A stretch of 16,081 bases of DNA from Candidatus Gastranaerophilales bacterium (GTDB taxonomy: Bacteria; Cyanobacteriota; Vampirovibrionia; Gastranaerophilales; Gastranaerophilaceae). Positions 1 to 5,577 of this stretch are shown here, one piece after another. The stretch covers positions 1-16,081 of the forward strand of contig CAAGHI010000060.1 in assembly GCA_900769645.1 (NCBI GenBank). The letters are read 5' to 3'. The stretch's first letter is position 1. Each line of letters starts with the position of its first letter. A program made the position numbers and the translations under genes. The notes under the pieces are model-generated. The model searched no databases. It worked only from the letters and a program-made list of their open reading frames with translations, and was not told where the DNA came from.

Positions 1-102
1 AATATGTACTCTTGTACTGCTTGGGTTTTGTACAATGAAAATATGGATTATTTACATTGTGATAGTTTGAGCTGGGCCGGAAAACATAGTTGTAAAGAGT
101 GA
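1..102 (+). CDS. C-terminal fragment of a prepilin-like (type IV pilin/pseudopilin) protein, 5' end outside window
   Basis: Frame 1 is open from the first base to TGA at 100-102, giving 33 residues that include CTAWVLYNENMDYLHC and end in SCKE. The CTA-x-x-x-Y core resembles the end of the pilin-like protein at 9334-10191 (CTALIMYDGWQ), and the paired cysteines suit an extracytoplasmic disulfide-bonded protein. A long stem-loop follows at 161-227 and shares its outer arms with the stem-loop after the 9334-10191 gene, which supports reading both as the same kind of transcription unit. Only the tail is visible, so the call rests on this similarity and on the context. The N-terminal signal and any G-tract leader would lie left of the window. 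Confidence 0.62.
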   Translation, partial: NMYSCTAWVLYNENMDYLHCDSLSWAGKHSCKE

Positions 103-160
103 TTTGAATGTTTCAGGTAATGTGGAAAACTTAGCATGTTGTTTTTTATTTTTATAATAG

Positions 161-227
161 ATTCTGAATAACAAGAAAATTTACCCCCTCGCTAATCGCT
201 TTGGTAAATTTTCTAAGTTTTCAGAAT
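161..227. terminator. Long stem-loop, probable bidirectional terminator between the pilin tail (+) and flgC (-)
   Basis: A perfect 12-bp inner stem (AGAAAATTTACC at 174-185 with GGTAAATTTTCT at 203-214) encloses a 17-nt loop. An outer perfect 8-bp stem (ATTCTGAA 161-168 with TTCAGAAT 220-227) closes it. It sits between two convergent genes, 59 nt after one stop codon and 24 nt after the other. Its outer stem and adjacent bases recur at 10234-10294. There is no long T run directly after either arm, so termination is inferred mainly from structure and position. Confidence 0.6.
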
Positions 228-251
228 TACTGTTTTGAATTTTTAATTAAT

Positions 252-695
252 CTATCTTCCAATTTCGGTTGCTCTTTGTGCCATTGATTTTGTAATGTTT
301 ATGAGTGCTAAGTTGGCTTCGTAAGCTCTTTGCGCCAAAATTGCATCTGCCATATCAACTGCCGGATTTACGTTTGAGGCTCTGATATAACCGTTTGCAT
401 CTGCGTCAGGGTGCCCCGGACGATAGATTTTATCGCCCAAAGTTGGATCTTCAACACAACCGTTAAAAACAACGCCGCCTTGCAAGTATGGCAAAGTCCC
501 AACCCCAAAGACGTCCTCTTTCATATTATTCATCAAACCGTGAAAAGAGATATCTTCTGTTGCATTCAAAATAGGAATTTTTCTAACATAATTCGGAGTA
601 TCAACGTTTGCGATGTTTTTTGCGTGAATATCCATTCTCAAGCCGTGTGCCTTTAAAGCATTTGCTCCGATATTCATTGATTCCATTATACTCAT
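252..695 (-). CDS. flgC: Flagellar basal-body rod protein FlgC
   Basis: The 147-residue product is a proximal rod subunit of the flagellar basal body, exported through the flagellar type III apparatus. Its N-terminus holds the rod-family motif NIANVDTPNYVRK, and its C-terminus has the FlgC signature SNVNPAVDMADAILAQRAYE, which forms the second half of the helical bundle. The length matches the family (about 135-150). The start is taken at ATG 695-693 because AAAGG lies 7 nt upstream; a longer in-frame start at 737 would add 14 residues with no family similarity. It is the last gene of a four-gene rod operon. fliE, which often follows flgC, is absent here, because the next gene runs in the opposite direction. 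Confidence 0.93.
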   Translation of the reverse strand: MSIMESMNIGANALKAHGLRMDIHAKNIANVDTPNYVRKIPILNATEDISFHGLMNNMKEDVFGVGTLPYLQGGVVFNGCVEDPTLGDKIYRPGHPDADANGYIRASNVNPAVDMADAILAQRAYEANLALINITKSMAQRATEIGR

Positions 696-747
696 AATTA
701 CGCCTTTCTTTGTGTTGTTGAAACGGTTTACTTTCAACCCCTCTATC

Positions 748-804
748 GAATTTCTAAGTTCACTATTGTTCTCTAAGAAATTCTACTCTCTCCCTAGGAG
801 AGAG
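748..804 (-). other. Two consecutive hairpins in the flgB-flgC gap
   Basis: GAATTTCT (748-755) pairs perfectly with AGAAATTC (776-783). Immediately after it, CTCTCTCC (786-793) pairs perfectly with GGAGAGAG (797-804) around the triloop CTA. They lie between the flgB stop and the flgC ribosome binding site in transcript order. The second hairpin is strong and GC-rich but has no U tract, so an mRNA-processing or stability element, or a partial attenuator setting the FlgB:FlgC ratio, fits better than a full terminator. The structure is visible; the function is inferred. Confidence 0.5.
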
Positions 805-816
805 AATATGTTATAC

Positions 817-1164
817 TTACTTGCCGACGTTGATGACGGTTTTCATTTCTGTTATTATATTAGACATACGTCTTGTTGCCATCGTATAAAGGAGTGAGTT
901 TTCTTGCAATTCCATTAATTCGTTTGCAGGATCTATTTCTTCATACGTTTGTTCATCAATTACGCCTGACGGACCGAGTTTTTCAGACAATTTTGTTTCA
1001 AGCGGACTGTTCATTGAACTCAAATAGTCGCTGAAATTTACATCACGCCTGACATACCCTGGGGTGTCCATATTGGCAAGGTTTGAACCCAAAGCCCTTT
1101 GTCTTTGAGTGATTAAGTCCATCATTAACGTGACTTTTCCCATATTGTCAAGTGATGTAAACAT
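817..1164 (-). CDS. flgB: Flagellar basal-body rod protein FlgB
   Basis: The 115-residue product is a proximal rod subunit that joins the FliE/MS-ring base to FlgC in the flagellar rod. The conserved N-terminal motif NLANMDTPGYVRRDVNF occupies about residues 28-44. The C-terminal helix region (ELMELQENSLLYTMATRRM) matches the FlgB pattern in which the chain ends with alternating Leu/Met for coiled packing. The length is slightly below the usual 125-140. The ATG at 1164-1162 is preceded by AAAGGAC at good spacing. It lies downstream of two FlgF/FlgG-type genes and 121 nt upstream of flgC, an unusually wide gap that holds two hairpins. Confidence 0.92.
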   Translation of the reverse strand: MFTSLDNMGKVTLMMDLITQRQRALGSNLANMDTPGYVRRDVNFSDYLSSMNSPLETKLSEKLGPSGVIDEQTYEEIDPANELMELQENSLLYTMATRRMSNIITEMKTVINVGK

Positions 1165-1206
1165 TTTTGTCCTTTCTTTTTATCTCTTTTTAGGGGGCTT
1201 TTCGTT

Positions 1207-1256
1207 GTTGGGGTAGAAATCCCAACCTACTGTATCAGCTGCGGTGCATACCGCTA
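1207..1256. other. Tandem hairpins in the 184-nt gap upstream of flgB
   Basis: GTTGGG (1207-1212) pairs with CCCAAC (1221-1226), and GCGGT pairs with ACCGC around GCAT within about 1240-1253. With the palindromic repeat copies further right, almost the whole gap between the FlgG-like gene and flgB can fold. No ORF or ribosome binding site apart from that of flgB is seen here. Confidence 0.4.
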
Positions 1257-1268
1257 AGCTTTTATTGT

Positions 1269-1292
1269 TGGGTTAAGCCGCAGGCTTATTCG
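1269..1292. repeat. 24-bp palindromic direct repeat, copy 1
   Basis: This is identical over 24 bases to 1332-1355. The core TAAGCC-GCA-GGCTTA is a 6-bp hairpin with a 3-nt loop. This copy is in the intergenic gap, 63 bases from copy 2. Confidence 0.8.
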
Positions 1293-1331
1293 AAGTCGTT
1301 CGCTTTTAAAACTTCACCAACACCTAGTGGG

Positions 1332-1355
1332 TGGGTTAAGCCGCAGGCTTATTCG
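1332..1355. repeat. 24-bp palindromic direct repeat, copy 2, spanning the stop codon of the FlgG-like gene
   Basis: This second perfect copy of the 24-base repeat carries the TAA stop (minus strand, bases 1351-1349) of the upstream rod gene inside its GGCTTA arm. The 3' end of that reading frame is therefore built from repeat sequence. Confidence 0.8.
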
Positions 1356-2062
1356 CGTATGTTGATTGCTTTGTTGTACATATCATCGACTACTTTCATC
1401 ATTTTTGTACTAGCCAAAAGTGATGCGTTTAGTCTAAGCATGTCACCTGTTGATGTGTACACGTTAGTATTTGAGTTTTCAAGGTTGTTTTGGCAGAAGC
1501 ATTCGTGATTTTTTACAAGAATTGCTTCGCCTGAGTCTTCTGTCGGAACGAGTTTGTTCATTCCTTTTTGTTCAAGGTTTTCTTGTGCTGCAAAACGAAC
1601 AAGAGGGATTGTTCCGAGTTTTTTCGGCTTTACGTTTGCACCATCGTAGGCATAAACTCCGCCGTTTGCCTTGATTTCGAACTTGTAGCAGTTTGCCGGG
1701 ATTTTAATTCCTTCGCCAACAATCCAGCCGTCTGTTGTGACAAGATAGCCGTCTTTTCCTTGCTTGAAGGCGCCGTCACGAGTGTATGCAACTTCGCCTT
1801 CCGGAGAAACTACCGGAATAAATCCTGTTCCGTTAATCGCTACATCATAGGGATTGCTTGTGACTTGGATTGAACCTTGCTTGAAATCAGCTCTGATTGC
1901 ACCTTGAAGATAACCTTCTTCATTAAGCATTTGTTCAAATGTGACATTTTTGTAGCCACGAGTGTTCATGTTTGCAAGATTATTAGCAACATAACCCAGT
2001 TTTTCGAACTGAGTTGCTACGTTGTTTACACTTTTTCTTACTATGCCTTGCATACTGTACAT
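1349..2062 (-). CDS. Flagellar hook-basal body rod protein, FlgG/FlgF family (FlgG-like)
   Basis: The 237-residue product is a rod protein of the FlgG/FlgF/FlgE superfamily. The N-terminus carries the family signature YVANNLANMNTRGYK (about residues 24-38). The central part has the D1-domain features GSIQVTSNPYDVAINGTGF and YTRDGAFKQGKDGYLVTTDG. The C-terminal helix (LLASTKMMKVVDDMYNKAI) replaces the usual R-A-Y-E motif of FlgG but keeps the amphipathic pattern. The ATG at 2062-2060 has GAGG 8 nt upstream, and the gene follows the preceding rod gene by only 18 nt, so the two are co-transcribed. It is shorter than typical FlgG (about 260), so I leave the FlgF-versus-FlgG choice open. Its stop lies inside a palindromic repeat. 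Confidence 0.85.
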   Translation of the reverse strand: MYSMQGIVRKSVNNVATQFEKLGYVANNLANMNTRGYKNVTFEQMLNEEGYLQGAIRADFKQGSIQVTSNPYDVAINGTGFIPVVSPEGEVAYTRDGAFKQGKDGYLVTTDGWIVGEGIKIPANCYKFEIKANGGVYAYDGANVKPKKLGTIPLVRFAAQENLEQKGMNKLVPTEDSGEAILVKNHECFCQNNLENSNTNVYTSTGDMLRLNASLLASTKMMKVVDDMYNKAINIRE

Positions 2063-2080
2063 AATTATTACCTCATATCA

Positions 2081-2779
2081 TTATGATGTCGTTCCAAGTT
2101 GCGAGATTACTTTTTGCAAGTTTTGGTTCTGAATCATAAAAATCTGTCTGTTTGCTTCAAAATTTCTGATAACCGGCATCATTGAAATAAATTCATCTTG
2201 CAATGATACGTTTGAGTATTCGTTGTAGCCTTGTTTTACTTGCGGATCAGTTACGACAAGCCCGTTTGCATCAACGACACCAAGCCGTCCTGCTTGTTCA
2301 AATTTGTGGGTTTGACGGTTAAGAACACTGACTACCCCTTTGGCGTCAATTTTTACGTCCTCAATCTTTTCCGGTACAAGTGGCAATTGAATAGGAGTGC
2401 CGGCTGCTGATAGAACTTGTTCGTCTTGAAGAGTCAATAGATTTCCGGACTTGTCAAGTTTAAATCTTCCGTCACGAGTAAGTTTAACGCCGTTTTCTCC
2501 TTGGGTTTGAAAATAACCTTTGTTGGCTAATGCAATGTCTAAAGGATTATCAGACATCGTGATACGACCGACTTTGTCATCAACTGTTTGAGAAAGTCCG
2601 TGGACGCCAATAAATTCGGTAAATGACGAAACTACAGGGTCTTTTCTTTGATAACCGATTTTGTCAAAGCCTGTAACGTTTTCGTTGTACATGCCAATTA
2701 GTTCACTTTGAACGTGCATCGCTCTGAGTGAAGCTGTTAAGCCTTTTTCGCAGTACCTTATTCCACCGTTAATTTTCAT
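2081..2779 (-). CDS. Flagellar hook-basal body protein, FlgF/FlgG family (divergent)
   Basis: The 232-residue product is the first gene of the rod operon. Family features are the central segment ITMSDNPLDIALANKGYFQT followed by LTRDGRFKLDKSGNLLT. The C-terminus NVSLQDEFISMMPVIRNFEA then ANRQIFMIQNQNLQKVI is the classic FlgF/FlgG terminal helix. The N-terminal ANNxANxxTxGYK motif is degenerate (around residues 31-44 it reads NENVTGFDKIGYQ), which is unusual for a rod protein. The start ATG has AAGAGGT just upstream. It overlaps no neighbour, and rqcP lies 120 nt upstream on the same strand. Whether it acts as FlgF or as a second FlgG cannot be decided from sequence alone. Confidence 0.82.
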   Translation of the reverse strand: MKINGGIRYCEKGLTASLRAMHVQSELIGMYNENVTGFDKIGYQRKDPVVSSFTEFIGVHGLSQTVDDKVGRITMSDNPLDIALANKGYFQTQGENGVKLTRDGRFKLDKSGNLLTLQDEQVLSAAGTPIQLPLVPEKIEDVKIDAKGVVSVLNRQTHKFEQAGRLGVVDANGLVVTDPQVKQGYNEYSNVSLQDEFISMMPVIRNFEANRQIFMIQNQNLQKVISQLGTTS

Positions 2780-2843
2780 GACTACCTCTTTTTCTAATAC
2801 TGTCGGACAATTACATGATTAATTCAATAAATAAGAAATAAAT

Positions 2844-2862
2844 CATCTATTTGTATTAGATG
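2844..2862. other. Perfect 6-bp hairpin in the leader of the flagellar operon
   Basis: CATCTA (2844-2849) and TAGATG (2857-2862) form a perfect 6-bp stem with a 7-nt loop, between rqcP and the first rod gene. On the minus strand an A/T-rich stretch follows. It may be a weak terminator for rqcP or a leader structure. Confidence 0.35.
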
Positions 2863-2867
2863 CCATG

Positions 2868-2895
2868 AATTTAATTATTTTTTTTAGAATGTCAA
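2868..2895 (-). promoter_or_regulatory. Candidate sigma-70 type promoter for the flagellar rod operon
   Basis: On the minus strand TTGACA (2895-2890), a 16-nt spacer and TAAATT (2873-2868) precede the first rod gene by about 90 nt. The -35 is perfect and the -10 matches 4 of 6. It lies directly after the rqcP stop. I could not find a convincing sigma-28 site. Confidence 0.35.
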
Positions 2896-2899
2896 AATT

Positions 2900-3145
2900 T
2901 TACTCAATAATTTCGTATAAAGTTGGAGCTTCTTGAACGCTTACGTTGTTGACTGGAACCTTCAAAACTTTGGCGGTAACTGTTCTATTTGCGTATTCTA
3001 TGCGGATTTCATCGCCTTCTTTAATTTGTTTTGCAGGTTTTGCAGGATTACCGTTTACAAAAACTCTACCTGTGTCAGAAACTTCGTTTGCTACTGTTCT
3101 TCTTTTTATTAATCTTGAAACTTTTAAAAACTTGTCTAATCTCAT
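2900..3145 (-). CDS. rqcP: S4-domain RNA-binding protein RqcP (YabO family), ribosome-associated quality control
   Basis: The 81-residue product is almost entirely an S4 RNA-binding fold. The start MRLDKFLKVSRLIKRRT matches the well-known RqcP/YabO N-terminus, followed by GRVFVNGNPAKPAKQIKEGD, the S4 beta-loop with the typical VNG and K-x-G-D turns. In Bacillus, RqcP binds obstructed 50S subunits with RqcH and helps add C-terminal alanine tails to stalled nascent chains; the same role is inferred here. AAAGGAG lies 5 nt before the ATG. It is divergent from the metallophosphoesterase gene, with a 56-nt shared promoter region. Hsp15 (HslR) is a related S4 protein but is longer. Confidence 0.88.
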   Translation of the reverse strand: MRLDKFLKVSRLIKRRTVANEVSDTGRVFVNGNPAKPAKQIKEGDEIRIEYANRTVTAKVLKVPVNNVSVQEAPTLYEIIE

Positions 3146-3201
3146 GCTTTCTCCTTTTATTTATATTATAATTTATGATATAATTTGTCCAGAGGGTATA
3201 A
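3146..3201. promoter_or_regulatory. Divergent promoter region between rqcP (-) and the metallophosphoesterase (+)
   Basis: On the minus strand TGGACA (3191-3186), a 15-nt spacer and a perfect TATAAT (3170-3165) lie ahead of rqcP. On the plus strand a perfect TATAAT (3179-3184) sits 17 nt before the ATG at 3202, but its -35 is weak. The two -10 boxes are back to back, so polymerases would compete. Confidence 0.4.
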
Positions 3202-4020
3202 ATGAAAAAGAACTTTATTTTAACAATTTTATCTATATTATTAATCCAATGTGCAGCAATGGCAGATGTTGTAAAATTTGCACAGGTTGCAGATTCTCAT
3301 TTTATAAGTGGTGATAAATATAGAACTGATGTTTTGAAAGCTACTGTTGAAAGTATTAATAAGGAAAAAGGTTTGGCGTTTGTTGTTTTTACCGGAGATA
3401 ATATTGATTCGCCGAAAGAACAATATTTGCCTGAGTTTGTCCAGATAATTAATAAATTAAACATTCCATATTACCTTGTTATTGGCAATCACGACGTGTT
3501 TAAGAATAACGGACTTTCAAAAAAACATTACTTGGAAATTGTAAAAGAGAATAATTGTTTTTATAAATATAAAAAACCAAATTACGTGTTCAAAAAAGAC
3601 GGATTTGTTTTTGTAGTTGTAGATGGCGCAAAAGAGGTTATTCCGGGTTCTGTCGGTTATTATAAGGAAGATACTTTGAAGTGGCTTGACAAACAACTTA
3701 CTAAACATTCAAATGAACCGGTTGTGATTTTGCAACATTTTCCGCTTGTGACAATGAAAGTTATTGCGTCGCACGAGGTTTATAAAAAGGCAGAGTACTT
3801 AGACTTGTTGGACAAACACGACAATGTCGTTGCTGTTATTGCGGGACATTTACATATTAATAGTGAAATGATGAGGAATGGGGTTTATCACATTACATCT
3901 CCGACACTTTTGAATGACCCTAATCAGTACAAAATCATTACTATTACTACAACAAAGGGCTTTTCTCCAATGATTTATACAGAGCTTAGGAGTGTAGAAC
4001 TCCCGAAAGATGAAGATTAG
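3202..4020 (+). CDS. Secreted metallophosphoesterase (calcineurin-like)
   Basis: The 272-residue enzyme has a cleavable signal peptide: lysines at 2-3, a hydrophobic core to about residue 19, and a likely cut after A21 (AMA/D). All dinuclear-metal motifs of the calcineurin-like fold are present in order: D31-x-H33 (VADSHF), G65-D66-N67, G95-N96-H97-D98, H179 (LQHFP) and G215-H216-L217-H218. It should therefore be an active exported phosphodiesterase or phosphomonoesterase. The substrate is not visible; nucleotides, cyclic nucleotides and wall or lipid phosphates are all possible. AGAGGG is 5 nt before the ATG. It reads divergently from rqcP, and the next gene has its own promoter. Confidence 0.85.
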   Translation: MKKNFILTILSILLIQCAAMADVVKFAQVADSHFISGDKYRTDVLKATVESINKEKGLAFVVFTGDNIDSPKEQYLPEFVQIINKLNIPYYLVIGNHDVFKNNGLSKKHYLEIVKENNCFYKYKKPNYVFKKDGFVFVVVDGAKEVIPGSVGYYKEDTLKWLDKQLTKHSNEPVVILQHFPLVTMKVIASHEVYKKAEYLDLLDKHDNVVAVIAGHLHINSEMMRNGVYHITSPTLLNDPNQYKIITITTTKGFSPMIYTELRSVELPKDED

Positions 4021-4022
4021 AT

Positions 4023-4051
4023 TTGCATTTTTTTGTAAAAACTATTATAAT
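4023..4051 (+). promoter_or_regulatory. Strong promoter upstream of the CBS/CNNM membrane protein, flanked by an inverted repeat
   Basis: TTGCAT (4023-4028), a 17-nt spacer and a perfect TATAAT (4046-4051). A perfect 7-bp inverted repeat (ATTTGCA 4021-4027, TGCAAAT 4052-4058) encloses it exactly; this could be an operator. Confidence 0.6.
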
Positions 4052-4082
4052 TGCAAATATATAAGAAGGATTTTTTATAAAT

Positions 4083-5459
4083 ATGGACCAATCAGCCAAT
4101 ACGATACTAAATTTATTTTTAATAGCATTTTTATTATTTTCTAACGGCTTTTTTGTTGCGTCAGAATTCGCAATGGTTAAGGTTAGAAAAACTAGAATTG
4201 AACAACTTGTGAACGATGGTGATTTTAATGCGAAAATCGCACTGGAAGCTTTGAAAGATCTTGATAAGTTTATTGCATCAGTTCAACTCGGTGTTACAAT
4301 ATCAAGCCTTGGTTTAGGTTGGGTTGGTGAAAGCACTCTTGCACATATTATTGAACCGATTTTTGTTTTCCTTCCGGGGATAAGCAAAAATATTGCAACT
4401 CATTCTGTATCTGCATCAATTGCGTTTGCGTTGATTACGTTTTTCCACGTTGTGTTGGGGGAACTTATTCCAAAATCAATTGCGCTAGAATATACAGAAA
4501 AAACAGCACTTTTGGTTGCAAGACCAATGCAAGTTTTGACTTTTTTCTTTAATCCGTTTATTTGGTTGTTGAACGGGTTTGGAAATTTAGTTTTGAAAGT
4601 TTTGCATATCCCACATTCTCACAAAGGTTCTCTTGTTCATTCGACAGAAGAACTTGATATGCTTGTTAATGCAAGTTATGATGGTGGAGTTTTGAACGAA
4701 ACTGAAAAAGATATGTTGCATAATGTGTTTAAATTCTCTGACTTGAACGCAAGACAGGTTATGGTTCCAAGAACTGATATGGTTTGTATTCCGGTTGATA
4801 TGTCACTTGAAGAGTTGAATAAACTAGCCGAAGAAAACCAATACACAAGATATCCTGTATACGAGGAAGATATTGACCACATTATCGGTCTTGTTCACGT
4901 TAAAGACTTGTACTCTTTGTCTGTGAAAGACGAGGTTTGCCCGATATCAAAGATTTTGCGTGATATTTTGCTTGTTCCGGAAACAATTACGATGGACAAT
5001 TTGGTTTTGGAATTCAAAAAACGCAAAGGTCAAATGGCTATTGTTGTAGACGAATTTGGAGGAACATCAGGTTTAATTACGTTGGAGGACGTTATTGAAG
5101 AGATTTTTGGAGATGTTCAAGATGAATTTGACGAGGAAGAAGAGGAAGCGACAGAGGAAATTAAAGAAGTTGCGCCGAATACATATCTTGCAAATTCGAT
5201 GATGAGATTAGATGAATTTGCTGAGTTTTTCCAAATTAACGAAAAAGAAATTGACGATGAGGATATTGACACAATTGGCGGACTTGTTGTGAAACTTTTG
5301 GGAAGAATTGCAGAGGTGAATGATACTGTGCCGTTCAATAATTTGACTTTTGTGGTTAAAGAGGTTGATGGTGCAAGGATTACTCGTCTTGAAATAATTA
5401 AGCACGATGAGACTGCAAAAGACGAAGTCGCAAAAGAAGAAAATAAGTCTGGACAGTAA
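4083..5459 (+). CDS. CNNM/DUF21-CBS-CorC_HlyC membrane protein (HlyC/CorC family transporter)
   Basis: The 458-residue protein has an N-terminal CNNM (DUF21) membrane region, about residues 5-175. It includes a first helix ending in SNGFFVASEFAMVKVRKTR, the GVTISSLGLGWVGE segment and the VLGELIPKSIAL motif. A cytoplasmic CBS pair follows (about 225-280, with RQVMVPRTDMV, and 290-345, with VVDEFGGTSGLITLEDVIEE). Then come an acidic linker (D/E-rich, 345-360) and a CorC_HlyC domain (365-440). The charged Lys/Glu tail is low complexity. Members of this family are tied to Mg2+/Co2+ homeostasis, probably as metal exporters gated by adenine nucleotide at the CBS pair; haemolysin is a legacy name. 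AAGGA lies 12 nt from the ATG, a wide spacing. A pilin leader ORF begins 4 nt after its stop, so read-through or translational coupling is possible. Confidence 0.9.
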   Translation: MDQSANTILNLFLIAFLLFSNGFFVASEFAMVKVRKTRIEQLVNDGDFNAKIALEALKDLDKFIASVQLGVTISSLGLGWVGESTLAHIIEPIFVFLPGISKNIATHSVSASIAFALITFFHVVLGELIPKSIALEYTEKTALLVARPMQVLTFFFNPFIWLLNGFGNLVLKVLHIPHSHKGSLVHSTEELDMLVNASYDGGVLNETEKDMLHNVFKFSDLNARQVMVPRTDMVCIPVDMSLEELNKLAEENQYTRYPVYEEDIDHIIGLVHVKDLYSLSVKDEVCPISKILRDILLVPETITMDNLVLEFKKRKGQMAIVVDEFGGTSGLITLEDVIEEIFGDVQDEFDEEEEEATEEIKEVAPNTYLANSMMRLDEFAEFFQINEKEIDDEDIDTIGGLVVKLLGRIAEVNDTVPFNNLTFVVKEVDGARITRLEIIKHDETAKDEVAKEENKSGQ

Positions 5460-5463
5460 GATT

Positions 5464-5577
5464 ATGAGAAAGGATTGTATGATGCAAGATTTGTTAAAAA
5501 TGAATGAGACTTCAAGTCGCAGGTGGATCAGTACGCTTCTCGGGGGGGGGGCAATCGCGAAGGTGCTACGCACGTAG
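5464..5577 (+). CDS. Leader ORF (37 aa) entering the G10 tract of pilin-like gene copy 1
   Basis: ATG at 5464, 4 nt after the CBS-protein stop, opens a frame starting MRKDCMMQDLLKM. It has 26 codons before the G run, reads the run as GGG-GGG-GGG-G and stops at TAG 5575-5577. Equivalent ORFs occur at 9368 and 15890, with the same M-[KR]-[KQ]-D-C-[ML] start and the same relation to the G run, although their lengths differ by whole codons. The pilin downstream is in the -1 frame. Adding one G would give one continuous leader-pilin fusion. No clear Shine-Dalgarno is seen for this copy, so translation may depend on coupling to the gene before it. Confidence 0.5.
   Translation: MRKDCMMQDLLKMNETSSRRWISTLLGGGAIAKVLRT

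Noticed and set aside
696..737. Longer flgC start at 737
   Set aside because: It adds 14 residues unlike FlgC, and the ribosome binding site fits the ATG at 695.
411..2086. Plus-strand ORFs opposite the flagellar genes
   Set aside because: Antisense shadows of flgC and the rod genes, whose protein signatures are unambiguous.
2780..2843. Sigma-28 flagellar promoter upstream of the rod operon
   Set aside because: Only a loose CCGACA-like match with no proper partner box was seen.
5542..5551. Dismissing the G runs purely as sequencing or assembly error
   Set aside because: Not excluded, but all three runs have the same length, and the leader frame, ribosome binding sites and missing start codon in copy 3 form a consistent pattern. 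I keep it as a caveat rather than the main reading.
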